Source: Halonotius pteroides | GTDB lineage: Archaea > Halobacteriota > Halobacteria > Halobacteriales > Haloferacaceae | NCBI RefSeq assembly: GCF_003605635.1 | Contig: NZ_QMDW01000003.1 | Coordinates: 124,001 to 188,000 of the forward strand | DNA: 64,000 nt | Direction: 5' to 3' | Shown here: in pieces, positions 17,332 to 24,796 of the stretch | Layout of the letters: every line of letters begins with the position of its first letter | Position numbering within the stretch: the stretch's first letter is position 1 | Notes under the pieces: generated by a model | Database searches by the model: none | Seen by the model: only the letters and a program-made list of their open reading frames with translations | Told to the model about the DNA's origin: nothing | Translations under genes and position numbers: made by a program

Positions 17332-17747
17332 TTCCGCTTTTCGGATACTGCTTTGACAGCTGCCGGGAGCGATAGTCCGCCAAGCTTCCACAGATGACTG
17401 CCACAGTCACAGTCTGAGGCTCCGAACGCGGCGACCGGCGTACAGCCGGCGTCAGCGAACGCCGTTGCCAGCACGCACTCGATGTCTTTGTTGGGGTATG
17501 TTTCGACGCTCGCAAGCCCGCTTTGGGCTGCCCCGAGCAGATAATCGATATGCCAGTGGCGGATGTCGTGGTCGCCGCTGGCAACTCGGCGGTGGCGGTC
17601 GACACGTGAGAGCCCGCCTGGGCCGAACGCGCTGCCGACGTAGGCGTAGCCACCTGCTGTAAACTCACGCTCTCCGAGTGCGCCGATCGTGATCGTGATC
17701 GGAGACTCAACAGCGACGACCAACACGTAGCTGCCGGGCTCGGCCAT
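17328..17747 (-). CDS. DUF123 family GIY-YIG-like nuclease domain protein
   Basis: A 139-residue protein of the DUF123 group, an archaeal family related to GIY-YIG nucleases. The N-terminus reads GSYVLVVAV, then GGYAYVGSAFGPGGLSRVDRH, matching the GIY...YVGS-type core, with RHWHIDYLL and CDCGSHLW later. It may bind or cleave DNA; no experimental role is established. Its stop overlaps the gltB stop by 4 bp on the opposite strand, a tight convergent arrangement. Confidence 0.82.
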   Translation of the reverse strand: MAEPGSYVLVVAVESPITITIGALGEREFTAGGYAYVGSAFGPGGLSRVDRHRRVASGDHDIRHWHIDYLLGAAQSGLASVETYPNKDIECVLATAFADAGCTPVAAFGASDCDCGSHLWKLGGLSLPAAVKAVSEKRN

Positions 17748-18130
17748 TAGTCACCCCCGATCGCCGGCAACTGTGGTGCTGAGTCGTACCGGTGTCTCCC
17801 GGACGAACAGCGCCGGCGCTTGGTTGTTGAACCCGAATCGCTCCGTGACGCCAGCCGTTGAAACATGGCCAGACGGGATCGATGCCAGTTAGACGGCGAC
17901 CACGGGGCCGATAACAAAGCCCACACATTACAACACGACCGAGCGGCCGGTCGCTGCGACGATACCGACAAGCGGTCAAAGATCGCCCGCGTTGCGACCA
18001 ACAGGACGACCCTCCCGAGGGAAATCACTGACAGTTGCATTGTCGGTCTCAACGCGGTCGATCGGCTAAACGGTGACGCGCTGTGACTGTCCCTGCCGCC
18101 GTGTCTTTGATCGGTAGCGCAAGTGATCGC
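17748..18130. other. 383-bp gap without a supported gene
   Basis: Open frames here (for example 17,865-18,086 plus and 17,747-18,052 minus) have biased Arg/Ser-rich composition typical of antisense or non-coding haloarchaeal DNA. I see no RNA signature or notable repeat. Confidence 0.4.
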
Positions 18131-18844
18131 TCAGTCGTCGTTCACACCGGGTGGTTTGTCCTCTGGGCGGTCGGCGTCCATCTCGGCGACCTCACTTTCC
18201 AGCCATTCGCGGAACCATTTCACGCGCTTGAGCCGCTTGTGACCGATGCTTTCGGCGGTATCGGACTCGACACGATTGAGATGGTCTTTCCCGCGTTCGA
18301 GCACGCGGTCGACCATCCGGGCGGCATCCATGTGGGTGCGTGACTCATACCCCATCCGCAACAGCATGAGCGCGGTGCCGTTGGCGCCAACCTTATCGAG
18401 CACGTCGGCTTCCATCAGACAGCGAGACTCCAGTGACACCTCTGAGAGTGGCCCCTGAAATGAGTGGTCGGCGACGGACTGACAGACGGTGTCGATAAAC
18501 GACGGCGGGTACTCCCCGCGGCTTTCGAGGAACTCGCGGGCAACGTGAGCACCCTCCTCGGCGTGTCGATCCTGTGGGGCGTCGAGTTTTGCAACGTCGT
18601 GAAACAGCGCGGCGACAACGACGATATCGACATCGGCACCCTCCGTTTCGGCGATCGTTTCGGCGAGATCGGCGACGTTGAGGATGTGATTAAATCGGTA
18701 CTCCGCGCTGTGCCATGGATACCACCGCATGCGTCCGCCGTCGTCTTCCGTTTCGACGCTGGCAGCCAGATAATCGTAGACAAACTGCTCCATCTCCGCG
18801 CGGGCGTCGTCGCTGACCGCTGACTCCTTGATCTCAACACCCAT
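18131..18844 (-). CDS. HD domain phosphohydrolase
   Basis: A 237-residue HD-superfamily protein. The metal ligands are visible as His53 (RFNHILNVADL), the paired His82-Asp83 (ALFHDVAKL) and a downstream VADHSFQGP histidine. HD proteins hydrolyse phosphates of nucleotides or oligonucleotides; archaeal members of this length resemble YfbR/YedJ-like phosphohydrolases. The substrate is unknown. The start gives a MGVEIKES beginning. It is flanked by gaps on both sides and seems to be a single transcript. Confidence 0.85.
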   Translation of the reverse strand: MGVEIKESAVSDDARAEMEQFVYDYLAASVETEDDGGRMRWYPWHSAEYRFNHILNVADLAETIAETEGADVDIVVVAALFHDVAKLDAPQDRHAEEGAHVAREFLESRGEYPPSFIDTVCQSVADHSFQGPLSEVSLESRCLMEADVLDKVGANGTALMLLRMGYESRTHMDAARMVDRVLERGKDHLNRVESDTAESIGHKRLKRVKWFREWLESEVAEMDADRPEDKPPGVNDD

Positions 18845-19048
18845 GGAGCCACCTCCGATCGCAACGTCGTAACTGATTCATTGTACAGAGACACGACCGT
18901 TTGACTCTTAGGCGTTACGACACCTTGCCCACCGGTGAACGTAGTTTGCTGTTTCGCACGCCGATGCCGACAATCAGTCGTCGTATGCGGCTTTCAGATC
19001 TGAGAATCAAAGCACTGAACTTAGGTCATCGGGGTGTCTGCGGCCTGT

Positions 19049-19810
19049 ATGGAACGCAGACAGTATCTCGCGGCCGCGGCGGCCGGCGGTGCCATCGGTG
19101 TCGGTGGGGTCGGTGGCTACGTTATCTTGAGTGATGATGTGGGGTTCGGCCCGTCCGGCGTGCCCACCGCACCGTATCCACCCTATCCGACCGTCGACGG
19201 CGACGGTGCTATCGAGTCACTCTCGCTTTCGGGCTCGGGACAGGCGACAACGGACAGCTTTGCGTTGACACGTGAGGGCCCCACGATCATCGATACCGAT
19301 GCTGGCGATGCGGACGCCGGTGAGCGGTTTCTGGTTACACTGGTTTCAGCAACTGATGGCACCGAATACCGGGTGATCGAGGTGCTCGGCCCGTTCACCG
19401 GGCGAAATCTGATCAATCCGCCCCCCGGTGAGTACCGACTGGCTGTCAAACAGGCGAGTGCTGACTGGACAGCGACCGTCTACGATGTGCCGGCCTACGA
19501 TATCGACAGTGAGGTCGAGCTTGAACTGGAGCCGCCGGTTGCGTTCAACGATGGGCTTGATGCGGTACTCGGCCCGATCGACTTCGGTGCACAACAACCG
19601 ATCGAGTTCAGCCTCTCTGTCGACACGGATGATGATTACAACCTCTCGCTTATCGACAGCAACGGTGAGCAAGTCGAACTCTTGATTCAGAGCATTGTCG
19701 GCCAAACCGACCCACAGGTGCGGGCTGTCGGTGGTATCGGCTACCTTGCCGTCGACACCAACACGACATGGACGCTCCGCGCTGAACCCGCCGACGACAC
19801 GGAGTCATAG
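19049..19810 (+). CDS. Tat-exported protein of unknown function
   Basis: The 253-residue product begins MERRQYLAAAAAGGAIGVGG, a Tat-type signal with twin Arg followed by an Ala/Gly-rich hydrophobic stretch. The rest is an acidic beta-rich domain with a proline-rich linker (APYPPYPT) after the signal. The pattern of paired strands (DSFALT, RFLVTLVSATDG, EYRLAVKQASADW) suggests a pre-peptidase C-like or immunoglobulin-like extracellular domain. The signal could also act as a membrane anchor since no clear cleavage site is seen. Function unknown; it ends 5 bp from the convergent receiver-like gene. Confidence 0.7.
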   Translation: MERRQYLAAAAAGGAIGVGGVGGYVILSDDVGFGPSGVPTAPYPPYPTVDGDGAIESLSLSGSGQATTDSFALTREGPTIIDTDAGDADAGERFLVTLVSATDGTEYRVIEVLGPFTGRNLINPPPGEYRLAVKQASADWTATVYDVPAYDIDSEVELELEPPVAFNDGLDAVLGPIDFGAQQPIEFSLSVDTDDDYNLSLIDSNGEQVELLIQSIVGQTDPQVRAVGGIGYLAVDTNTTWTLRAEPADDTES

Positions 19811-19815
19811 ATCGG

Positions 19816-20613
19816 TCAGGCTGTGACGATGGCGATGAGGTTTGAGGCTGTCAACACCGCGCCGAGGAGCGCGACAAACGCCGGCGGGCCGTAGTAGCCG
19901 ACCCAATCTTCCCGCTGTCGACCGTAGAGATTGATCGTGATTGCGATCAGGAACACGAGTATTTTGAGCCCAAACAATCCCCGAATCCCAAATTCGGCTA
20001 AAAGGACGGCGACCAGCGGGTTCCCCTCGCCGAGTCCGTCGACGAGATACACCGCGATGATCGTCGAAACGGAGTCACCAACCCCGTAGGTTGCCACCGC
20101 GATCACCCACAGCACCCAGAGGCCGAGACGCTGTGTCATCGGTCTCGTGTCGTCGGCTGTCTCCTCGGCGGCGTCGGTATCAGCGGCCGAAAGTGGGCGA
20201 GCCGCCAGCCGCTTACACCGCGCCGACACCAACGCGGTCGGGATCCCCGTCTCCGTTCGGGGAACATGGGCGGCGGCGTCGGCAGTCTCCAACCGCTCGA
20301 GAAACGCCGCATCGCTGCCGGCCGTGATCACGACCAGCGGTTTTTCTGGATACAGTTCGCGTATCTGTTCGTAGACGGCCGCCGACGTGACTTCCGGGGC
20401 TGAGCAGTCGGCGATCAAACAGTCGACTGCGTGTACCTCTAAGGGGTTGACATCGCGACCAACGACACTGCGTTCGGCATCAGGCAGTCCGCTTTTGAGC
20501 TCGGATTCGATTGGGGTTGTACTGGGCTCCCAGAGGCCGATGGTGAGTGGGCGCTCGTCGGTATCAGTATGCGATGTTTCTGTGTCGGGCTCTGGCTCAG
20601 GTGACGGTGCCAT
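19816..20613 (-). CDS. Receiver-like domain fused to a three-helix membrane domain
   Basis: The first ~130 residues look like a response-regulator fold: TIGLWEP strand, DCLIADCS with Asp69 in the phospho-acceptor position, and VVITAG for the Thr/Ser strand. The N-terminal acidic pair is absent, so it is probably a pseudo-receiver. After an acidic linker (about 145-158), three or four hydrophobic segments follow with the sequence GDSVSTIIAVYLVDGLGEGNPL, which resembles the DUF5658 membrane family. The arrangement suggests a membrane-tethered protein-interaction module. The protein is 265 residues; partner and function are unknown. Confidence 0.65.
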   Translation of the reverse strand: MAPSPEPEPDTETSHTDTDERPLTIGLWEPSTTPIESELKSGLPDAERSVVGRDVNPLEVHAVDCLIADCSAPEVTSAAVYEQIRELYPEKPLVVITAGSDAAFLERLETADAAAHVPRTETGIPTALVSARCKRLAARPLSAADTDAAEETADDTRPMTQRLGLWVLWVIAVATYGVGDSVSTIIAVYLVDGLGEGNPLVAVLLAEFGIRGLFGLKILVFLIAITINLYGRQREDWVGYYGPPAFVALLGAVLTASNLIAIVTA

Positions 20614-20925
20614 CTACAACAATCTCGCGACCGGCTGTGGTGCCTCTGCGTGTATCGATTGCATGTGGTGTTCGTGTTATGTGGTAATGTGAGTCCGGCT
20701 GATAGGAGTGGTGGTGACACTCGATTTGTCCATCAAAGTATCAGACTTTGATGAGTAAATTAAAACACTGGTTCGAAGGTAATCTGACAACATCACATTT
20801 ATTTTCCGATGTTATCTGCCTACCACTATACGGAAAGCCGAGTAAATTAAAATTGATTCATAATTATCATATTGTGCTTCGTAGATGCGTTAACTACGGC
20901 CAATGTATGGTTTTATTTGCTCCGC
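20614..20925. other. AT-rich gap with a perfect hairpin
   Basis: This 312-bp gap is far richer in A and T than the flanking genes. It holds a perfect 8-bp inverted repeat CATCAAAG/CTTTGATG with a 7-nt loop at 20,731-20,753. No gene is supported; an 82-codon frame (20,748-20,996) lacks any family resemblance and runs into the next gene antisense. It forms the left border of the exported-protein island. Confidence 0.45.
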
Positions 20926-22485
20926 TTAAACACTTGATGGCCTCGGGTCGTCCCCACTTATCGTCACGCTATCTGAGATACTATAACCACCGTTAGGGAC
21001 AACATCTCCGCTGATTGTCGCGAATTTCTTTATTTCAATTTCAGCCTGACTACCTTTGCGAGTCTTAACATCGCCACCAACCTCAGCACGCTCCTTGATT
21101 TCGATTGATCCTTTATTCGTCACGTCGCCACCGATCTTAGCTCTCTCTCCGACAGTGATGCTATATCCATTCTTACCCTTTCGAATATTGATATTGCCGG
21201 CAACTTCGGCGTCTTCCCCGATGGTAATTGACCCGTTATTGGTGACATCACCACTGATTTTAGCACCTTCATCGACACTAATGCTATATCCGTTTTTACC
21301 TTCTCGAATTAGAACATTACCGCCAACTTCGGCATTCTCCTTGATTGTAATTGATCCGTTGTTGATGATGTCACCACCGATCTTAGCTCTCTCTCCAGCA
21401 GTGATGCTATACCCATTTTTACCTCTTCGAACCTTGACAATACCGCCAATTTCCGCGTCTTTCCCAATTGTAATCGATCCGTTGTTAATGATCGGGCCGC
21501 AAACCGTTCCACCTTCTCCAACAGTGATACTATTTCCGTTTTTACCTTTTCGAATCTTGACGCTACCGCCAACATCGGCGTCTGGCTTGACTTCAATTGA
21601 CCCGTTGTTGGTTATGTTCCCATTGATTTTAGCACCTTCTCCGACAGTGATGTCATACCCATTTTTACCTTTTCTTATATTGACATTACTACCGACCTTG
21701 GCATTCTTCCCGATGCTAATTGACCCGTTGTTGGTTACGTTCCCACCGATTTTAGCACCTACTCCAACACTGATGCTGTTTCCATTTTTACCCTTTTGAA
21801 TTCTTACATTACCGCCAACCTCTGCACCCTGCTTAATCTCAATCGATCCGTTAGAGACCACATCGCCACTGATCTTAGCACGTTCACCAATAGTAAGGTC
21901 ACGATTACTGTTTACATCGCCATCAATTTCTGCATCTTTGGCGATTTGCTCAGCTCCATCATAGGTTTTTGCGCTGTCGCTAACAGATACGTCAACAGTG
22001 GTCGCAACTGGGCAACTTGGAATACTTACACCAAAGTCAGTCGCGACAGCTATTTCCCGTGTAGCCGTGACTGAAACTGATTCTGATTCTGCGGTAATAG
22101 TCACTTCGATTGGACTTGTGCCTGATCGTTCTTTGGTTGCCCTTGCCATGACATCGCCCGACTTGTTTTTGTCCAGCTCGCCTATCGGCGAGATATCAAG
22201 AAGATTGCCCGAGGAGCTAATAGATATGTCTAGATCTGAGTTAGTTTGATTGATCAACTCAAGTATTTTTTCTCTTTTATTTTTATTTTCAAATTTAACA
22301 GCGGACGTTTTGATTCCTAACAGAGCGTTTTCATCAGCCGCCGTTGTGACGCTAAATCTGCGCGGGGTCTCAGCCTGTGTAAACGCACCGGTACCGCTGA
22401 TAGCAAGTGTTCCCCCGCCGGCGATCAGCGCGATCGCTGCTCGTCGGCTGAGTTTCCCACCACCGCCTCTGGATGTTGGTGACAT
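20926..22485 (-). CDS. Exported repeat protein with bactofilin-like beta-solenoid
   Basis: A 519-residue protein. Residues 14-35 form a Tat-like signal (SRRAAIALIAGGG), then the GTGAFTQAE segment and a beta-rich domain (about 40-170) like the DUF1102 proteins next to it. From residue 199 to 485 there are seven 41-residue repeats built on GAKIGGDVTNNGSITI followed by AEVGGNV-IRKGKNGYSIT, plus a partial eighth. Each repeat splits into two ~20-residue turns with the G-x-V/I pattern of bactofilins and polymer-forming beta-solenoids, so a long exported filament or spacer is likely. Lys and Asn are unusually common for a halophile, and the codons are AT-richer than in neighbouring genes, suggesting transfer. 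Spacing to the upstream gene is 6 bp, so it is probably the last gene of an operon. Confidence 0.8.
   Translation of the reverse strand: MSPTSRGGGGKLSRRAAIALIAGGGTLAISGTGAFTQAETPRRFSVTTAADENALLGIKTSAVKFENKNKREKILELINQTNSDLDISISSSGNLLDISPIGELDKNKSGDVMARATKERSGTSPIEVTITAESESVSVTATREIAVATDFGVSIPSCPVATTVDVSVSDSAKTYDGAEQIAKDAEIDGDVNSNRDLTIGERAKISGDVVSNGSIEIKQGAEVGGNVRIQKGKNGNSISVGVGAKIGGNVTNNGSISIGKNAKVGSNVNIRKGKNGYDITVGEGAKINGNITNNGSIEVKPDADVGGSVKIRKGKNGNSITVGEGGTVCGPIINNGSITIGKDAEIGGIVKVRRGKNGYSITAGERAKIGGDIINNGSITIKENAEVGGNVLIREGKNGYSISVDEGAKISGDVTNNGSITIGEDAEVAGNINIRKGKNGYSITVGERAKIGGDVTNKGSIEIKERAEVGGDVKTRKGSQAEIEIKKFATISGDVVPNGGYSISDSVTISGDDPRPSSV
21031..21891 (-). repeat. Seven tandem 123-bp coding repeats
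   Basis: The region encodes residues 199-485 of the solenoid protein as seven units of exactly 123 bp (41 codons), without spacers or length change. Units differ at many codon positions, so they are diverged rather than fresh copies. The most constant part encodes GKNGYSIT or GKNGNSIT. The exact periodicity is visible in the protein and DNA. Such arrays can expand or contract by recombination. Confidence 0.85.
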
Positions 22486-22491
22486 ACGTGC

Positions 22492-23337
22492 TCACTCCGT
22501 TGCAGCGAACTGGATGTCCGAAAGACGCTGTAGGTCGCCTATTCCATCGGTCGTATCCAGTACTACTACGACCTCAATTATCTCTCCGGTGGCTAAGTCA
22601 ATACCATTTGCGGCTGCCAGATTGTCACCGGATGCAACGGCATTTGCATCTGTATCGAGCACCCGGTATGGGAACCGAATCTGATCTGTGCTCATTGTGT
22701 CGGCTCCATCAAGCAACTCCATGGTGACAGTGACCGACGGCACTGTTGTCGTCGCGTCCTCAGGGCCAACATTGGCAACAAGAAAGGCCACCTCAGTACC
22801 CGGTGGACTGCCTCTGAGCGTCCCGATTCTCGTTGTGGCATTCTTATTCAGTTCATCATCGCGGATGCCGCGCAGGAATCCGTCAGGTGTCCCGGTAATG
22901 TAGCCCGTCTCGAACAGCGAGCCGTTCCATGTCGCCGGCCCGCCGCTATTGAGACCGTTTGCCGCAGCCGGGTCGACAAGCACTTCGACCGATGTTGAGA
23001 CGGATGTATCGTCGCCTGCTCCAGCGTCTGTGTCGCCAGTTCCATCGGTCTCATCGTCTATCGCCCCGTCGTCATCGATCGCTCCGTCATCATCACCCGC
23101 GTCGCCGTCTGCCGTGCCCTCGCTCCCGGTCGCCTCGCCACTGCTGCTATCCTCTTCGCCAGCTTGCCCAAGCGAACTGAACGTAACCGACTGCTCAACT
23201 CCAGCAACCTGTATCCAGTTGTCACCAAGACTTCCCTGCGATCCGACAGTAAGTGCGCCGCTGCTGACGAAGCCAGCGGCTCCGAATGTCAGTGTAGCGA
23301 TTGCGATGACCGTTCGTCTGCGGTTGCGTTTGGGCAT
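22492..23337 (-). CDS. Exported DUF1102-neighbourhood protein (TasA/camelysin-like candidate)
   Basis: A 281-residue protein starting MPKRNRRRTVIAIATLTFGA, a basic Tat/Sec-type signal, followed by SSGALTVGSQGSLGDNW. A low-complexity acidic linker (about residues 55-108, Asp/Gly/Glu-rich) separates this from a beta-rich C-terminal domain (about 112-281) with VSTSVEVLVDP at its start and a final strand VVVVLDTT...DIQFAATE. The same end pattern is found in the neighbouring exported proteins. I infer a surface or matrix protein. It lies between a partial copy of itself (6 bp upstream) and the solenoid gene (6 bp downstream). Confidence 0.65.
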   Translation of the reverse strand: MPKRNRRRTVIAIATLTFGAAGFVSSGALTVGSQGSLGDNWIQVAGVEQSVTFSSLGQAGEEDSSSGEATGSEGTADGDAGDDDGAIDDDGAIDDETDGTGDTDAGAGDDTSVSTSVEVLVDPAAANGLNSGGPATWNGSLFETGYITGTPDGFLRGIRDDELNKNATTRIGTLRGSPPGTEVAFLVANVGPEDATTTVPSVTVTMELLDGADTMSTDQIRFPYRVLDTDANAVASGDNLAAANGIDLATGEIIEVVVVLDTTDGIGDLQRLSDIQFAATE

Positions 23338-23343
23338 TTTTAC

Positions 23344-23790
23344 TCAGTTCACCATCACGGATTCCACACAGGCATCTGTTAAGCGTCGCAGTATAGTAGC
23401 CGTTTCGAACAGCGAACCATCATATATCGCCGACTCGGTGCTATTGAGACTGTTTGCCGCAGCCGGGTCGACGGGTACTTCAACCGACGTTGAGACGAGT
23501 GTGCTGCTGCCCGTACCGGCGTCTGTGTCATCAACTACATCTGTCGCCCTGTCGTCGCCACCTGTCATACCTTCGCTCTCGGTCGCCTCGCCACTGCTGT
23601 TACCTCCACCGCCGGTTTGCCCAAGCGAACTGAACGTAACTGACTGCTCAGTTCCAGCGATCTGTATCCAGTCATCACCAAGACTCTCCTCTGAACCGAC
23701 ATTAATACAATCGCTAGCGACAAAACCGCTGGCTCCAAATGCCAGCGTAGCGATTCCAATGGCGGTTCGCCTGCGGTTAGATTGTGGCAT
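23344..23790 (-). pseudogene. Frameshifted partial tandem copy of the downstream gene
   Basis: From MPQSNRRRTAIGIATLAFGA to GSLFET the product aligns with the first ~148 residues of the gene at 22,492-23,337 with a shorter acidic linker. One base is then missing (about 23,400), giving an altered tail that stops at 23,344. Restoring the base gives TGYYTATLNRCLCGIRDGEL, parallel to TGYITGTPDGFLRGIRDDEL in the intact copy, and the homology runs up to AAAAATGCC, where the ATG of the intact gene starts. This is a 5' partial duplication. It may still be translated as a 148-residue secreted protein. Confidence 0.75.
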
Positions 23791-23862
23791 TATAATGTAA
23801 TTGTCGGGCTCTTTGTCCCAAGCACGATCAAGACGGGACAGCGACAACAACTGGAATTCAGT

Positions 23863-24459
23863 TTACGATGTGTTGGCCGTAATAGTAAGCGTATAGCTTG
23901 CGCCTGAAGGTAATCTGTTAGGGTCGAAGGTGGTACTATCATCATCAAGGAGATTGACGATTACCCCAAAGGTGATGCTATTTCCCACTGAGAGACCACT
24001 GCCGCCTGTGATATCGTTATTATCATCGTTATTATTATCGTATGTGTTGCTTCCGCTCCCGGTGGTAAATTCAAATGCGACGCTTGTATCAACATCTCCA
24101 GACGAAGTCGTTAAATTAAGATTAAGCGATGATATATCTTGCGAACCATTGTTTGTTACCGTTATCAGGTTATTGATCGTTGTTTTCGCATCTTGATTAA
24201 GACCTGATGAGCTTGCGCTATCACCATCTGTTCCGTTAAGATTAATTTGAATCTGATCGCCAGGGGTGGTAACGTAATCAGAGGCGTTCTCGCCGCTGGC
24301 AGGCGCAAGGCTTAGTGCCGCAGATGCGTCGCCTGCTGTTGAAACGTTTACATTTCGCTCCGCTTCAACTGATGTGAACGCGCCCGAGCCGCCGACTACG
24401 CCCGCGCCTGCCGCAACCGTGCCGAGTCCGATGAGTGCGTTGCGTCGTGTGAGTCTCAT
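23863..24459 (-). CDS. DUF1102-like exported protein
   Basis: A 198-residue protein that starts MRLTRRNALIGLGTVAAGAG, a Tat signal with RRNALIGL, then GSGAFTSVEAERNVNVSTAGD, the signature of haloarchaeal DUF1102-type exoproteins. The mature part is beta-rich with Asn/Ser/Asp-rich loops, including a run of Asn-Asp codons (about 140-150). Related archaeal and bacterial proteins (TasA, camelysin, AbpA) build extracellular fibres, so a fibre subunit role is inferred. The start at 24,459 is preferred to an upstream in-frame start at 24,615 because it gives the signal peptide directly and is preceded by a promoter box shared with the divergent paralogue. Confidence 0.75.
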   Translation of the reverse strand: MRLTRRNALIGLGTVAAGAGVVGGSGAFTSVEAERNVNVSTAGDASAALSLAPASGENASDYVTTPGDQIQINLNGTDGDSASSSGLNQDAKTTINNLITVTNNGSQDISSLNLNLTTSSGDVDTSVAFEFTTGSGSNTYDNNNDDNNDITGGSGLSVGNSITFGVIVNLLDDDSTTFDPNRLPSGASYTLTITANTS

Positions 24460-24488
24460 AGTACATTCTACCGTATGACCCCTACCAT

Positions 24489-24498
24489 CTTTGTATTG
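24489..24498 (-). promoter_or_regulatory. Promoter box CAATACAAAG of the 24,459 gene
   Basis: On the minus strand the 10-mer CAATACAAAG ends 29 nt before the ATG at 24,459, where a TATA box of a leaderless haloarchaeal mRNA is expected. The identical 10-mer occurs at the equivalent place upstream of the divergent paralogue. This supports the chosen start codon. Confidence 0.5.
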
Positions 24499-24762
24499 CG
24501 GTACCTGACCGACCGACTGGCAATGCCTGAAGCAGCACAAGTCGGCGGTATATCGATTCAGGCACCGCCTGAAGACGCTGCTGTCGGGTGGTTTTGATCT
24601 TGTGTTGTAGGACAAGAATGATCAATACTGTGTCCATAGCAGCAGATATGAGCATTATAACACGAAAGCGCGTGCCAGCAGTGGGTGTCGCTGGCGCGTA
24701 CGCGCCATTGCTATCGCTCGGTGAGACGTTTTCAATCAGGATTGGGCGTCGTTCAGCCACCC

Positions 24763-24772
24763 CAATACAAAG
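24763..24772 (+). promoter_or_regulatory. Promoter box CAATACAAAG of the 24,797 gene
   Basis: The 10-mer CAATACAAAG ends 24 nt before the ATG at 24,797. It is identical to the box in front of the divergent paralogue at 24,459, suggesting both genes share TATA-like elements and possibly a regulator. Confidence 0.5.
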
Positions 24773-24796
24773 TGATACCCGCTGTTCACGACTACT

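Larger units (their letters stand above)
24460..24796. other. Divergent intergenic region between two DUF1102 genes
   Basis: This 337-bp region separates two divergent paralogues. It contains the two promoter boxes listed separately and GC-rich, weakly repetitive sequence between them (for example TTCAGGC near both CCTGAAG tracts). No gene is supported. Confidence 0.45.

Noticed and set aside
17865-18086. 73-aa ORF in the gap after DUF123
   Set aside because: No family resemblance, atypical Arg/Cys-rich composition, no promoter evident.
21031-21891. CRISPR array
   Set aside because: Periodic 123-bp repeats are inside one reading frame with no spacers of constant length and diverged units; they are protein repeats.
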